Made by a program: the position numbers and the translations under genes. A stretch of DNA of 64,000 nt. It comes from Variovorax paradoxus. GTDB taxonomy: Bacteria > Pseudomonadota > Gammaproteobacteria > Burkholderiales > Burkholderiaceae_C. Below the pieces are notes generated by a model. The model was not told the origin of the DNA, ran no database searches, and saw only the letters and a program-made list of their open reading frames with translations. Position 1 is the first letter of the stretch. Each line of letters starts with the position of its first letter. This document shows positions 47,602-55,856 of this stretch, one piece after another. Location of the stretch: contig NZ_JAUSRN010000009.1 of NCBI RefSeq assembly GCF_030811855.1, positions 62,001 through 126,000 on the forward strand. Reading direction: 5' to 3'.

Positions 47602-47613
47602 GATACCGGTAAC
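47602..47613. promoter_or_regulatory. GntR/IdnR-type operator site, copy 3
   Basis: GATACCGGTAAC again, 79 bases from copy 2 (about 7.5 helical turns) and 52 bases before the TTG start of the gluconate 5-dehydrogenase gene. The spacing would allow DNA looping by a LacI-type tetramer or pair of dimers. Confidence 0.65.
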
Positions 47614-47664
47614 GTATTTGAACTGCCGCCTCGTGCGCATTTCGCTCATCCTCTGGAGCTCCGC

Positions 47665-48426
47665 TTGAAACTGTTCGACCTCTCCGGGCGCACCGCCCTC
47701 ATCACCGGCTCCAGCAAGGGCATCGGCTTTGCGCTGGCTGCGGCGCTGGGCTCGGCCGGCGCACGCATCGTGCTCAACGCGCGCGATGCCGGCGCGCTGG
47801 AAGCGGCGCGGGACAACTTGCGCGCCCGCGGTGTCGCGGCCGAGGCCATGGCATTCGACGTGACCGACGCCGCCGCGGTGGAAGCAGGCGTGGCCCGCAT
47901 CGAAGCCGAGGTCGGCGCCATCGACATTCTGGTCAACAACGCCGGGATGCAACATCGTGGCGCGTTCGCGGAGTTTCCGATCGACGCCTGGCACAAGATC
48001 ACTACCACCAACATCGACAGCGTGTTCTTCGTCGGCCGCTTCGTGGCGCAGCGCATGATCGAGCGCAAGCGCGGCAAGATCATCAACGTCTGCTCGGTGC
48101 AAAGCGAGCTGGGCCGCCCCGGCATCGCGCCCTATGCCGCCACCAAGGGCGCGGTGAAGATGCTCACCAAGGGCATGGCCATCGACCTCGGCAAGCACGG
48201 CATCCAGGTCAACGGCTTGGGTCCGGGCTACTTCAAAACCGAACTCACGCAGACGCTGGTCGCCGACGAGGCATTCACCGCGTGGCTTTCCGGCCGCACG
48301 CCCGCCGGGCGCTGGGGCGACGTGGAAGAACTCGGCGGCGCCGCGATCTTTCTCGCGTCGGATGCATCCAGCTTCGTCAACGGCCACATCCTGTACGTGG
48401 ACGGCGGCATAACTGCCAGCCTTTGA
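47665..48426 (+). CDS. idnO: Gluconate 5-dehydrogenase (SDR family)
   Basis: 253 residues from a TTG at 47665 with GGAG seven bases upstream; the longer frame from 47587 would include the operator. It starts KLFDLSGRTALITGSSKGIG, as gluconate 5-dehydrogenases do. NNAGMQHRG, the Ser of CSVQS and Tyr-x3-Lys in YAATKGA are conserved. It interconverts 5-ketogluconate and gluconate. The downstream gluconokinase gene starts five bases after its stop, so the two are co-transcribed. Confidence 0.87.
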   Translation: MKLFDLSGRTALITGSSKGIGFALAAALGSAGARIVLNARDAGALEAARDNLRARGVAAEAMAFDVTDAAAVEAGVARIEAEVGAIDILVNNAGMQHRGAFAEFPIDAWHKITTTNIDSVFFVGRFVAQRMIERKRGKIINVCSVQSELGRPGIAPYAATKGAVKMLTKGMAIDLGKHGIQVNGLGPGYFKTELTQTLVADEAFTAWLSGRTPAGRWGDVEELGGAAIFLASDASSFVNGHILYVDGGITASL

Positions 48427-48431
48427 TTCCC

Positions 48432-49001
48432 ATGGCTCCGCTGCAGCAACCATTCCGGGCGCGGCTGGCCGTGGTGGTGATGGGCGTCTCGGGCACCGGC
48501 AAGAGCAGCGTGGCCGCCGCCCTGGCCTGCGTGCTGGGCGTGCCCTGGGTCGACGGCGACGACCTGCACTTGCCCGAGGCCGTGGCGCGCATGCGCGGCG
48601 GCGTGCCGCTCTGCGACGAGGACCGCTGGCCCTGGCTGGAACGCATCGGTGCACGGTTGAGCGACGAGGCCGCGGCGCCGGCGGGCGTGGTGGTGGCTTG
48701 CTCGGCGCTGAAGCGCGCTTACCGCGACCGCCTGCGCGCGGCAGCGCCCGGCCTGCACTTCGTGTGCCTCGACGGGCCGCGCGCACTGGTCCGCCACCGC
48801 CTGGAGGCGCGCAGCGGGCACTACATGCCACCGGCCCTGCTCGACAGCCAACTGCAGGCCTTCGAGAAACCCGGTGCGGACGAGCCGGAGGTGCTGCACG
48901 CGGCCATCGACGAGCCGGTGCCGCTGATCGTGGCTTCCGTGGGGGCGCGCCTGATCGCGTGCGCACAGAATTGCGCCTTCCCACTGAAAGCTGCCGCATG
49001 A
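48432..49001 (+). CDS. gntK: Gluconokinase
   Basis: 189 residues. Walker A is GVSGTGKSSVAAALA (near residue 18), followed by DGDDLHLPEAVARMRGGVPL and DEDRWPWL, the gluconokinase signature. CSALKRAYRDRLR and HYMPPALLDSQLQAFE follow. It phosphorylates gluconate to 6-phosphogluconate. No ribosome site is visible before the ATG, so translation is probably coupled to idnO. Its stop overlaps the next start by four bases (ATGA). Confidence 0.92.
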   Translation: MAPLQQPFRARLAVVVMGVSGTGKSSVAAALACVLGVPWVDGDDLHLPEAVARMRGGVPLCDEDRWPWLERIGARLSDEAAAPAGVVVACSALKRAYRDRLRAAAPGLHFVCLDGPRALVRHRLEARSGHYMPPALLDSQLQAFEKPGADEPEVLHAAIDEPVPLIVASVGARLIACAQNCAFPLKAAA

Positions 49002-49894
49002 CTTTTCCAGCTCAACGCGTGGCCGTGATCGGCGTCGGCATCATGGGCTCGGCCATTGCGCGCCGCCTGCTCGAATGCGGCCACGCGGTATGCGTGTTCG
49101 ATCTCGACACCGCCAAGGTCGCGGCGCTGGTGCAACAGGGCGCGCAGGCCGCCGCCAGCGCGGCTGAGGCCGCGGGCTCTGCTGACTTCGTCATCACCAG
49201 CCTCAATTCGGCCGCGGTGGTGGAGCGTGCGCTGTTCGGCGACACCGGCGTGGCCGCCGCTTCCCCGGTTGATTCGCGCCGGCTGTTGATCGACATGTCG
49301 TCCATCGACCCGTCTTCCACGCGCCGGCTCGCGCAGATGCTGCGCGAGCGCACCGGCATGGGCTTCGTCGATGCGCCGCTCTCGGGCGGTGCGCCCAAGG
49401 CCCTTGTCGGTCAGTTGACGGTCATGGCGGGCGGCAGCGAGGACGACGTGGCACGCGCGCGCGCCGTGATGGACAGCCTGTGCGCCAACTACACCCGCAT
49501 GGGCGAAAGCGGCGCCGGCCAGACCACCAAACTGGTCAACCAGCTGCTCTGCGCCATTGGTTTCCAGGCCGTGGCCGAGGCGGTCCGGCTGGCCGAAGCC
49601 GGCGGCGTCGATGCCACGAAGCTGCACACCGCGCTGGCCGGTGGGCGGGCCGACAGCCAGATCCTGCGCGAGTTCGGTCCCAAGATGGCTGCACGCGATT
49701 TCACGCCCACCGGACGCATCGACAACATGCTCAAGGACCTGGAGGCGGTGCAGGCTTTTGCACAGGCCGAACGCCTGCCGCTGCCGCTGGCGGGCGCGGT
49801 ATCCGAGCTGCACCGCGCCTTCGTGGCGGCCGGGCTCGGAGCCGAGGACACGGCCGCCATGATGCGCCAGTTCAACGGCTACGCGCGCGATTGA
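48998..49894 (+). CDS. NAD(P)-dependent beta-hydroxyacid dehydrogenase family protein
   Basis: 298 residues. GVGIMGSAIARRLLECGHAV is the Rossmann motif, followed by FVDAPLSGGAPKALVGQL and the catalytic Lys region GAGQTTKLVNQLLC. This is the 3-hydroxyisobutyrate/2-hydroxy-3-oxopropionate (tartronate semialdehyde) reductase family. In this operon it may act on a sugar-acid-derived semialdehyde; the precise substrate cannot be told. Coupled to gntK by a four-base overlap. Confidence 0.85.
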   Translation: MTFPAQRVAVIGVGIMGSAIARRLLECGHAVCVFDLDTAKVAALVQQGAQAAASAAEAAGSADFVITSLNSAAVVERALFGDTGVAAASPVDSRRLLIDMSSIDPSSTRRLAQMLRERTGMGFVDAPLSGGAPKALVGQLTVMAGGSEDDVARARAVMDSLCANYTRMGESGAGQTTKLVNQLLCAIGFQAVAEAVRLAEAGGVDATKLHTALAGGRADSQILREFGPKMAARDFTPTGRIDNMLKDLEAVQAFAQAERLPLPLAGAVSELHRAFVAAGLGAEDTAAMMRQFNGYARD

Positions 49895-49962
49895 AAACGC
49901 ACAGGGGGCCGCATCCAGCGCGCCGCTCCACAACATACTTCAACCAGTAAAAGAAGACACCC

Positions 49963-50301
49963 ATGTTCATCCGTTGCGCGTTTTTCCGAGGCAAGGTCAA
50001 GGCCGGCATGGAAGAGGCTTTCGACCGGCACGTGCACGAGAAGCTGGTGCCGCTCTGGACCCGCTTCCCCGGGGTGCTCGAGGTGCGCGTGCTGCGCCAG
50101 ATCGAAAGCGACGTGAGCGATCCCGAACTGGCCATGGTGCTGTCGACCCGCTATGCCAGCCGCGAAGACATCGCGCTGGCGCTCGATTCACCCGTGCGCT
50201 ACGAAAGCCGCGAGCTCTCCAAGCGCCTGTTCGAGATGTTCGACGGCACGGTCTTTCACACGGTGTTCAGCGCCGAAGAATTTCCGCTCGCCGGCGCTTG
50301 A
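49963..50301 (+). CDS. Small protein with probable dimeric alpha/beta-barrel fold
   Basis: 112 residues. It starts MFIRCAFFRGKVKAGMEEAF and contains an alternating strand-helix pattern with a repeat-like C-terminal half (ESRELSKRLFEMFDGTVFHT), as in stress-responsive or EthD-like ferredoxin-fold barrels. No exact family is recognised. It lies 68 bases after the beta-hydroxyacid dehydrogenase gene and may be the end of the gluconate operon or an independent gene. Confidence 0.6.
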   Translation: MFIRCAFFRGKVKAGMEEAFDRHVHEKLVPLWTRFPGVLEVRVLRQIESDVSDPELAMVLSTRYASREDIALALDSPVRYESRELSKRLFEMFDGTVFHTVFSAEEFPLAGA

Positions 50302-50317
50302 TGCGGCGGTCGCCAGA

Positions 50318-51241
50318 CTAGCGGCGCTTTCCGCCGTCGCTCCCTGCCTTTGAAGTCCGGGCTTTTTCACCCGTGGCTTCGGCCGCCTCCCGCAAGCATT
50401 GCGCAAACTGCGCGACCACGGGCGGGCTCGCCCTCGGCTTGCGTTGAAGAAGACCCACCTCGCGACAGAACGTGAGCTCGCCGAGCGAAAGCACGCGAAC
50501 GCCCGAAGGAAGGGGAAGATGCGCCTCGACCAGCGGAACCAGCGCAACGCCCAGTCCCTTGGCGACCATGTGGATGAGCCCTGGAATCTCGTCCAGCTCG
50601 ATGGCGTCTTTCACCGCAATGCCTTCGTGCCGAAGAAATCTTTCGACCATGCGGCCACCGAACGATGCCCGGTCGTAGCGCAGGAAGGGCTGTTCCTGCA
50701 GGAGCATGCGCCAGTCTTTTCCGGGCACCTTCGTCGGCGTGATAAGAACGTAAGGCTCGTGCACCAGCGATTGCCACATCAGCTCCGGAAGAATCCCGAA
50801 GGGCGGCCGGATCATCACCGCCGCGTCGATCTTGCCGGCGTCGAGCTCGTCCATCAGCCGCATCGACACGCCCGGCGACACATGGACGCGCAGCAGCGGC
50901 AGCGTGGTGCGCAGCTTTGCAAGTGCCCTCGCCACAAGCGTCGATTGGGCCGAGGCAATGGCGCCGATCCGCAGCAGTCCGCCGTTCGCCGCGTCATTGG
51001 GCAGTTCTCCGAGCTTTGCATAGAGCGCGCAGATCTCCTCGGCGCGTCCGAGCGTCGTCTCGCCGGCCGCATTCAAGGTGGCCGAACGCCCCGTCCTGTC
51101 GAAGAGCTCGAACCCCAGGGCCTCTTCGAGCCGCTTGATCTGGCTGCTGACCGCCGACTGGGTCAGGCCGATCCGGTCTCCCGCGGCGGCGAAGGTGCCA
51201 TGGCGGCAAACGGCGATAAAGGTTCTGAGCTCGTTGATCAC
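50318..51241 (-). CDS. LysR family transcriptional regulator
   Basis: 307 residues from a GTG at 51241. The HTH is LRTFIAVCRHGTFAAAGDRI with GLTQSAVSSQIKRLEEALGF, and an effector domain follows (about 88-290). It lies between the gluconate locus and the xylose transporter. Its start is 234 bases from xylF on the other strand, so it could regulate xylose uptake besides the ROK repressor, or it could control the small barrel gene. The C-terminus is Lys/Arg-rich. Confidence 0.88.
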   Translation of the reverse strand: MINELRTFIAVCRHGTFAAAGDRIGLTQSAVSSQIKRLEEALGFELFDRTGRSATLNAAGETTLGRAEEICALYAKLGELPNDAANGGLLRIGAIASAQSTLVARALAKLRTTLPLLRVHVSPGVSMRLMDELDAGKIDAAVMIRPPFGILPELMWQSLVHEPYVLITPTKVPGKDWRMLLQEQPFLRYDRASFGGRMVERFLRHEGIAVKDAIELDEIPGLIHMVAKGLGVALVPLVEAHLPLPSGVRVLSLGELTFCREVGLLQRKPRASPPVVAQFAQCLREAAEATGEKARTSKAGSDGGKRR

Positions 51242-51397
51242 GAACCGAGCATCTCAAGAATCGTTGCTTCGTTCAATGACCGATCACGTCGATGTGTTTT
51301 TGATCTGAGCATCGAAAACCGAAATGCTTTACCGAAGCCGACACGCGCCTCCGTTCCCCGGGAATTCCCGGATGCCCATCGTGCAGCAGCGATGGGA

Positions 51398-51424
51398 TAG
51401 TTAGTTCGCCCTTCAAACTAACTA
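51398..51424. promoter_or_regulatory. XylR-type operator upstream of xylF
   Basis: Perfect 9-bp inverted repeat TAGTTAGTT-N9-AACTAACTA, 50 bases before the xylF start. It closely resembles the Bacillus XylR operator type (TTAGTTTGTT...AACAAACTAA). The ROK regulator encoded at the end of this locus is the probable ligand-responsive repressor. Confidence 0.75.
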
Positions 51425-51474
51425 ATTTCTTACACGGCTTTTTCGCCGGGCAAAACCTCCAAGGAGAGACATCG

Positions 51475-52497
51475 ATGCAACTCAAGCACACCCTGGCCGC
51501 CATGGCCTTCGGCCTCACCGCAGTGGGCGCAGTGGCGCAAACCGTGGTCGGCGTGAGCTGGTCCAACTTCCAGGAAGAGCGTTGGAAGACCGACGAGGCC
51601 GCGATCAAGGCCCAGCTTGAGAAGCTCGGCGCCAAGTACATCAGCGCCGACGCGGGCGGCTCGCCGGAGAAGCAGCTGGGCGACATCGAGGGGTTGATGT
51701 CCAAGGGCGCCAAGGCCCTTATCGTGCTGGCGATGGACAAGGACGCGATCCTGCCCGCCATCACCAAGGCCACGCGCCAGAAAGTGCCCGTGGTCGCGTA
51801 CGACCGGTTGATCGAAGCACCCGGTGTCTTCTACATCACCTTCGACAACGTCGAGGTCGGCCGCATGGAGGCGCGCGAGGTCTTCAAGGTCAAGCCCAAG
51901 GGCAACTACGTGATCATCAAGGGCTCGCCGAGCGACCCGAACGCCGACTTCTTGCGCGCAGGCCAGCAAGAGGTGCTGGACGCCGCCGTGAAGAAGGGCG
52001 ACATCAAGATCGTCGGCGACGAGTACACCGAAGGCTGGAAGCCCGAGGTCGCGCAAAAGAACATGGAGCAGATCCTCACCAAGGTCGGCAACAAGGTCGA
52101 TGCGGTCGTGGCGGCCAACGACGGCACGGCCGGCGGCGCGGTGGCCGCGCTCACGGCCAAGGGCCTGCGCGGCGTTCCGGTGTCGGGACAGGACGCGGAC
52201 TTTGCCGCGCTCAACCGCATTGCGCTGGGGACGCAGACCGCCACCGTCTTCAAGGACTCGCGCGAGCTCGGCCGAGAAGCCGCCAGCGCAGCCATCGCGC
52301 TCACACAAGGCAAGCCGGCCGAGAAGGCCGCGCCGTGGAATTCGGGGCCGAAGAAGATCTCGCTCTCGTCGCGCCTGCTCACGCCGGTGCCGATCACGCG
52401 CGACAACCTCGACGTGGTCGTGAAGGCCGGCTGGATCAAGAAGGACGAGCTCTGCAAGGGCGTCCCGGCCGCCAGCGCGCCAGCCGCCTGCAAGTAG
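51475..52497 (+). CDS. xylF: D-xylose ABC transporter substrate-binding protein
   Basis: 340 residues with a signal peptide (cleavage after AVAQ near residue 22). Type I periplasmic-binding fold: [57 protein letters not shown] and [20 protein letters not shown]. This is XylF style. It binds xylose in the periplasm. An AAGGAGAG site precedes the ATG. Followed by a GC-rich hairpin, then xylH. Confidence 0.9.
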   Translation: MQLKHTLAAMAFGLTAVGAVAQTVVGVSWSNFQEERWKTDEAAIKAQLEKLGAKYISADAGGSPEKQLGDIEGLMSKGAKALIVLAMDKDAILPAITKATRQKVPVVAYDRLIEAPGVFYITFDNVEVGRMEAREVFKVKPKGNYVIIKGSPSDPNADFLRAGQQEVLDAAVKKGDIKIVGDEYTEGWKPEVAQKNMEQILTKVGNKVDAVVAANDGTAGGAVAALTAKGLRGVPVSGQDADFAALNRIALGTQTATVFKDSRELGREAASAAIALTQGKPAEKAAPWNSGPKKISLSSRLLTPVPITRDNLDVVVKAGWIKKDELCKGVPAASAPAACK

Positions 52498-52545
52498 CGA
52501 GCGCGCCCGCAGGCGCTCCCCGATCTGTGCCGTCTCGCGGTTCCG

Positions 52546-52568
52546 GCCGGCCCGAAGGCCGGGCCGGC
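52546..52568 (+). other. GC-rich hairpin between xylF and xylH
   Basis: Stem GCCGGCCC / GGGCCGGC with a seven-base loop and no T-run. It lies in the 113-base gap between the binding protein and the permease. In other binding-protein operons such hairpins protect the upstream mRNA and make the binding protein more abundant. Confidence 0.55.
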
Positions 52569-52610
52569 GCGTGGCCGCGCACCTGTTTCTTCTTCGAGAG
52601 GATCTGAAAA

Positions 52611-53801
52611 ATGAGCAATCAAACGCCAGGCTGGTGGCGGCGCGCGGGCGTCGATCTGCGGCTCCTGCTGATGAGCGTGCTGCTGGTCGTCATGGGCATC
52701 GTCTTCAACGTGATGTCCGGCGGCGTGTTCCTGTCGCCCGAAAACCTCTACAACGTGGCGCAGCAGACGGCCGTGGTGGGCATCGTCGCGACCGTGATGG
52801 TGCTGGTCATCGTGGCGCGGCACATCGACTTGTCCGTGGGCTCGGTCATGGGCTTTGTCGGCGTGCTGATCGCCTACCTGCAATACACATCGGGCTGGTC
52901 GTGGCCTACGGCCTGCCTGGCCGGCTTGGCGGTGGCGCTGCTGGTGTCGATCTACCAGGGCTGGCTCACGGCGATGCTGGGCGTGCCTTCGTTCGTGGTC
53001 ACGCTCGGCGGCCTGATGTCGTTTCGCGGCGCCGCGTTCCTGGTGGCCGACGGCAAGACGCAGCCGGTGAACGACGAGTTCTTCCAACGCCTGGGCGGCG
53101 GCTACGACGGCGGCATCGGCACCACCGCGACCTGGGTTCTCGCAGCGTTTGTGGCGGTGGTGCTGTTCGCGCGCATGCTGCAGAAGCGCCGCGCGCGCGC
53201 CCATCATGAAATGCCTAACGAGCCGCTGTGGCTCGAGCTGCTGCTGACGGCCGTGCCGGTGGCGGTGGTGTTCGTCTTCGCGGCAGTCATGAACAACTAC
53301 CAGATCGCGTCGAAGGACGCGCCGCAGGGCCTGCCCATTCCGGTACTGATCTGGGCCGTGGTGGCCATCGTGCTGTCGTTCATCGTGCACCGCACGCGCT
53401 TCGGGCGCTACGTGTTCGCGATGGGCGGCAACCCCGATGCGGCCGCGCTGGTGGGCATTCCGGTCAAGCGCGTCACGCTGATGCTGTTCGCGCTGCTCGC
53501 GGTGCTGGTCACGGTGGCGGCCATCGTGTCGATTGCCCGGCTCAATGCCGGCACCAACTCGCTCGGCACAGGCATGGAGCTGTACGTGATCGCGGCCGCC
53601 GTCATCGGCGGCACGGCGCTCGCGGGCGGCAGCGGTTCGATCTTCGGCTCGGTGCTGGGCGCGCTCATCATGCAATCGCTCGACAGCGGCATGCTGCTGC
53701 TCGACGTGCCCATCGGCAAGCGCATGGTGATCATCGGGCAGGTGCTGATCGTGGCGGTGGTGTTCGACGTTCTCTATCGCAAGCGCTTCGGGGAGAACTG
53801 A
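52611..53801 (+). CDS. xylH: Xylose ABC transporter permease
   Basis: 396 residues with about ten membrane helices. Seen parts: [59 protein letters not shown] and the C-terminal [20 protein letters not shown], typical of the RbsC/XylH family. The coupling helix for the ATPase is expected near [28 protein letters not shown] site precedes the ATG. Its stop is one base before the xylG start. Confidence 0.92.
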   Translation: MSNQTPGWWRRAGVDLRLLLMSVLLVVMGIVFNVMSGGVFLSPENLYNVAQQTAVVGIVATVMVLVIVARHIDLSVGSVMGFVGVLIAYLQYTSGWSWPTACLAGLAVALLVSIYQGWLTAMLGVPSFVVTLGGLMSFRGAAFLVADGKTQPVNDEFFQRLGGGYDGGIGTTATWVLAAFVAVVLFARMLQKRRARAHHEMPNEPLWLELLLTAVPVAVVFVFAAVMNNYQIASKDAPQGLPIPVLIWAVVAIVLSFIVHRTRFGRYVFAMGGNPDAAALVGIPVKRVTLMLFALLAVLVTVAAIVSIARLNAGTNSLGTGMELYVIAAAVIGGTALAGGSGSIFGSVLGALIMQSLDSGMLLLDVPIGKRMVIIGQVLIVAVVFDVLYRKRFGEN

Positions 53802-53802
53802 G

Positions 53803-54579
53803 ATGAGCACCATCGACACATCCAGACCCCTCGTCGAACTGCGCGAGATTCGCAAGGCCTTCGGCGGCGTGAAGGCGGTGGACGGCGTGAGCGTCAACCT
53901 CCATCCCGGCGAAGTGGTCGCGGTGCTCGGCCACAACGGGGCCGGCAAGTCCACGCTCATGAAAATGCTTGCGGGCGCCTACCCGATCGACTCGGGCGAC
54001 ACGCTTATCGCGGGCGAGAAGGTTCACATCCGCACGCCCGCCGAGGCGCAGGCGCTGGGCATCGAGACCATCTACCAGACGCTCGCATTGGCCGACAACC
54101 TCGACTCGGTGTCCAACCTCTTTCTCGGCCGCGAGAAGATGACGCGCTGGAACACGCTCGACGATCATTTCATGGAAGTGCAGGCGCGCAAGGTGTTTCA
54201 TCGCCTGAACAAGAACTTCACCAACATCCGCATTCCGGTGCGCCGCCTCTCTGGCGGGCAGCGGCAGGTGGTGGCGATCTCGCGCGCGCTGTACTTCAAT
54301 GCGCGCATTCTCATCATGGACGAGCCCTGCGCCGCGCTCGGCCCCGAAGAAACCGCGATGGTCGGGGGGCTCGTGAAGCAGCTCAAAGCCGATGGCGTCG
54401 GCATCTTCCTGATCACGCACGACATGCCCGACGTGTTCTCGCTGAGCGACCGCGTCGCGGTCATGAAGAACGGCAAGCTCGTCGGCACCTACCGCACCGC
54501 GGACGTCACCGAAGACGAAGTGCTCGGGATGATCATCGCCGGCAAGCGTCCTGAAGGAAAAGAGCAGGCGCACAGGTGA
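53803..54579 (+). CDS. xylG: Xylose ABC transporter ATP-binding protein, single-domain
   Basis: 258 residues. Walker [20 protein letters not shown], signature [14 protein letters not shown], Walker B ILIMDEP and the H-loop in LITHDMP are intact. E. coli XylG carries two ATPase domains in about 510 residues; this protein has only one, so it should work as a homodimer. Nothing suggests a truncation: the C-terminus is a natural end before the ROK gene. Starts two bases after xylH. Confidence 0.9.
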   Translation: MSTIDTSRPLVELREIRKAFGGVKAVDGVSVNLHPGEVVAVLGHNGAGKSTLMKMLAGAYPIDSGDTLIAGEKVHIRTPAEAQALGIETIYQTLALADNLDSVSNLFLGREKMTRWNTLDDHFMEVQARKVFHRLNKNFTNIRIPVRRLSGGQRQVVAISRALYFNARILIMDEPCAALGPEETAMVGGLVKQLKADGVGIFLITHDMPDVFSLSDRVAVMKNGKLVGTYRTADVTEDEVLGMIIAGKRPEGKEQAHR

Positions 54580-54619
54580 ACGCAGGCGCGCCCGTGGTTC
54601 GCAGGTTGGGGGTCGGATC

Positions 54620-55780
54620 ATGACCATCGGCGATCAGCAGCTGCTCAAGCGGATGAACCGCAGCGTCTTGCTGCGTTTGCTGCGCGCCCGTCCGGGACTA
54701 TCGCGTGCGCGGCTCGCCGACGAAAGCGGCCTCACCAAATCGACCGTGAGCCTGCTGGTGCGCGAGCTGCTCGACGAGGGCTGGCTCAGCGAGGCGGGTA
54801 CGACTGTTGCCGATGGCTTGGGGCGGCCCTCCACGCCACTGCAGATCAACGTCGGCGTGCGCGCGTTGATGGGCGTCGAGATCGCCGTCGAAACCGTGCG
54901 TCTGGCCTGTGTCTCGCTGCAGGGCGAGGTGCTCCATGCCGACACGCATGCGCTGACCGACAGCGCACCGGCAGGCGTCTGCGCGCAGGTAGCGCGCATG
55001 GCCGCGGAGGCGCACCGGCAGCTGAACGAAAGGGGGCTGCGCCTGTCGAGCATCGGCGTCTGCGTGCCCGGCGCGGTGGACGATTGCACCGGCGTGGTTC
55101 GCTTTGCGCCCAACCTCGGCTGGCGCAACGTGAGCCTGCTGCCCGCGCTCGAGCAAGCCTTTGCCGCGGCGGGCCTGCCGGGCGTCACGGTGCAGCTGCA
55201 GAACGATGCCGATGCCGCCGCGCTCGGCGAGTACGAATTCTTCGGCGGCGAAGGCGGCGATCCGCTGATTTTCGTCAGCTGCGACGTGGGCGTCGGTGCC
55301 GGCGTGGTGCTGAATGATCGCCTCTTCACCGGCGCACAAGGCATGGCGGGCGAGATCGGCCACACCATCCTGGAGATCGACGGGCCGCTGTGCTCATGCG
55401 GCCGAAGGGGCTGCGCCGAAGCCTTCTTCGGCTCGCGCGCGCTGGAGCGCGAGGCGCCCGACACGGCGCGCGCGGCCGCCTTCTTCGGCGTGCTGCTGCA
55501 GAACCTGTGGGTCACCTTCGATCCGCGTGCGATCGTGCTTGGCGGCAAGTCGTGCACTCACCATCGCGGCTTGGCTGAAGCGGCCTTCGACATGGTGAAG
55601 CGCCATGCCGATGCGGCCGGCATGCCCGCGCCCGAGCTGCGGCTGGCCCACCATGGCGAGCTGGCGCCTGCGGTGGGTGCGGCCGCGCTGGCCCTGCACG
55701 AGTACCTGCGGCCGCTTCAGCCCGATGCGCGCGCGCGCCGCGCACGCGCTGCGCGCGAGTACGGAATACCTTCGGCCTGA
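54620..55780 (+). CDS. xylR: ROK family xylose repressor
   Basis: 386 residues. N-terminal winged HTH (about 10-75: SRARLADESGLTKSTVSLLV) followed by the ROK sugar-kinase-like domain. The ROK zinc motif is C-S-C-G-R-R-G-C-A-E at about 258-267 and the glycine-rich phosphate loops are present (DVGVGAGVVLN). It is a XylR-type repressor of the xylose transporter; the target site at 51398-51424 fits. No xylose isomerase or xylulokinase lies nearby. It is 40 bases downstream of xylG. Confidence 0.87.
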   Translation: MTIGDQQLLKRMNRSVLLRLLRARPGLSRARLADESGLTKSTVSLLVRELLDEGWLSEAGTTVADGLGRPSTPLQINVGVRALMGVEIAVETVRLACVSLQGEVLHADTHALTDSAPAGVCAQVARMAAEAHRQLNERGLRLSSIGVCVPGAVDDCTGVVRFAPNLGWRNVSLLPALEQAFAAAGLPGVTVQLQNDADAAALGEYEFFGGEGGDPLIFVSCDVGVGAGVVLNDRLFTGAQGMAGEIGHTILEIDGPLCSCGRRGCAEAFFGSRALEREAPDTARAAAFFGVLLQNLWVTFDPRAIVLGGKSCTHHRGLAEAAFDMVKRHADAAGMPAPELRLAHHGELAPAVGAAALALHEYLRPLQPDARARRARAAREYGIPSA

Positions 55781-55789
55781 GAGACTGCA

Positions 55790-55856
55790 GGCAAGGCCGC
55801 GGCAGCACCGCCGATGCACGGCGACATGCGCATACGCCGGCGCACGCAGCCTTGCC
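55790..55856. repeat. Long inverted repeat in convergent gap
   Basis: GGCAAGGCCGCG at 55790-55801 and CGCAGCCTTGCC at 55845-55856, a 12-bp inverted repeat with one mismatch around a 43-base GC-rich loop, between xylR and the AcoR-like gene, which converge. It ends exactly at the second stop region. It lacks a T-run; it may be a bidirectional transcript end. Confidence 0.45.

Noticed and set aside
51906..53960. 684-codon minus-strand frame opposite xylF and xylH
   Set aside because: No domain, His/Arg/Asp repeats from reversed GC-rich codons; the plus strand has a full ABC transporter.
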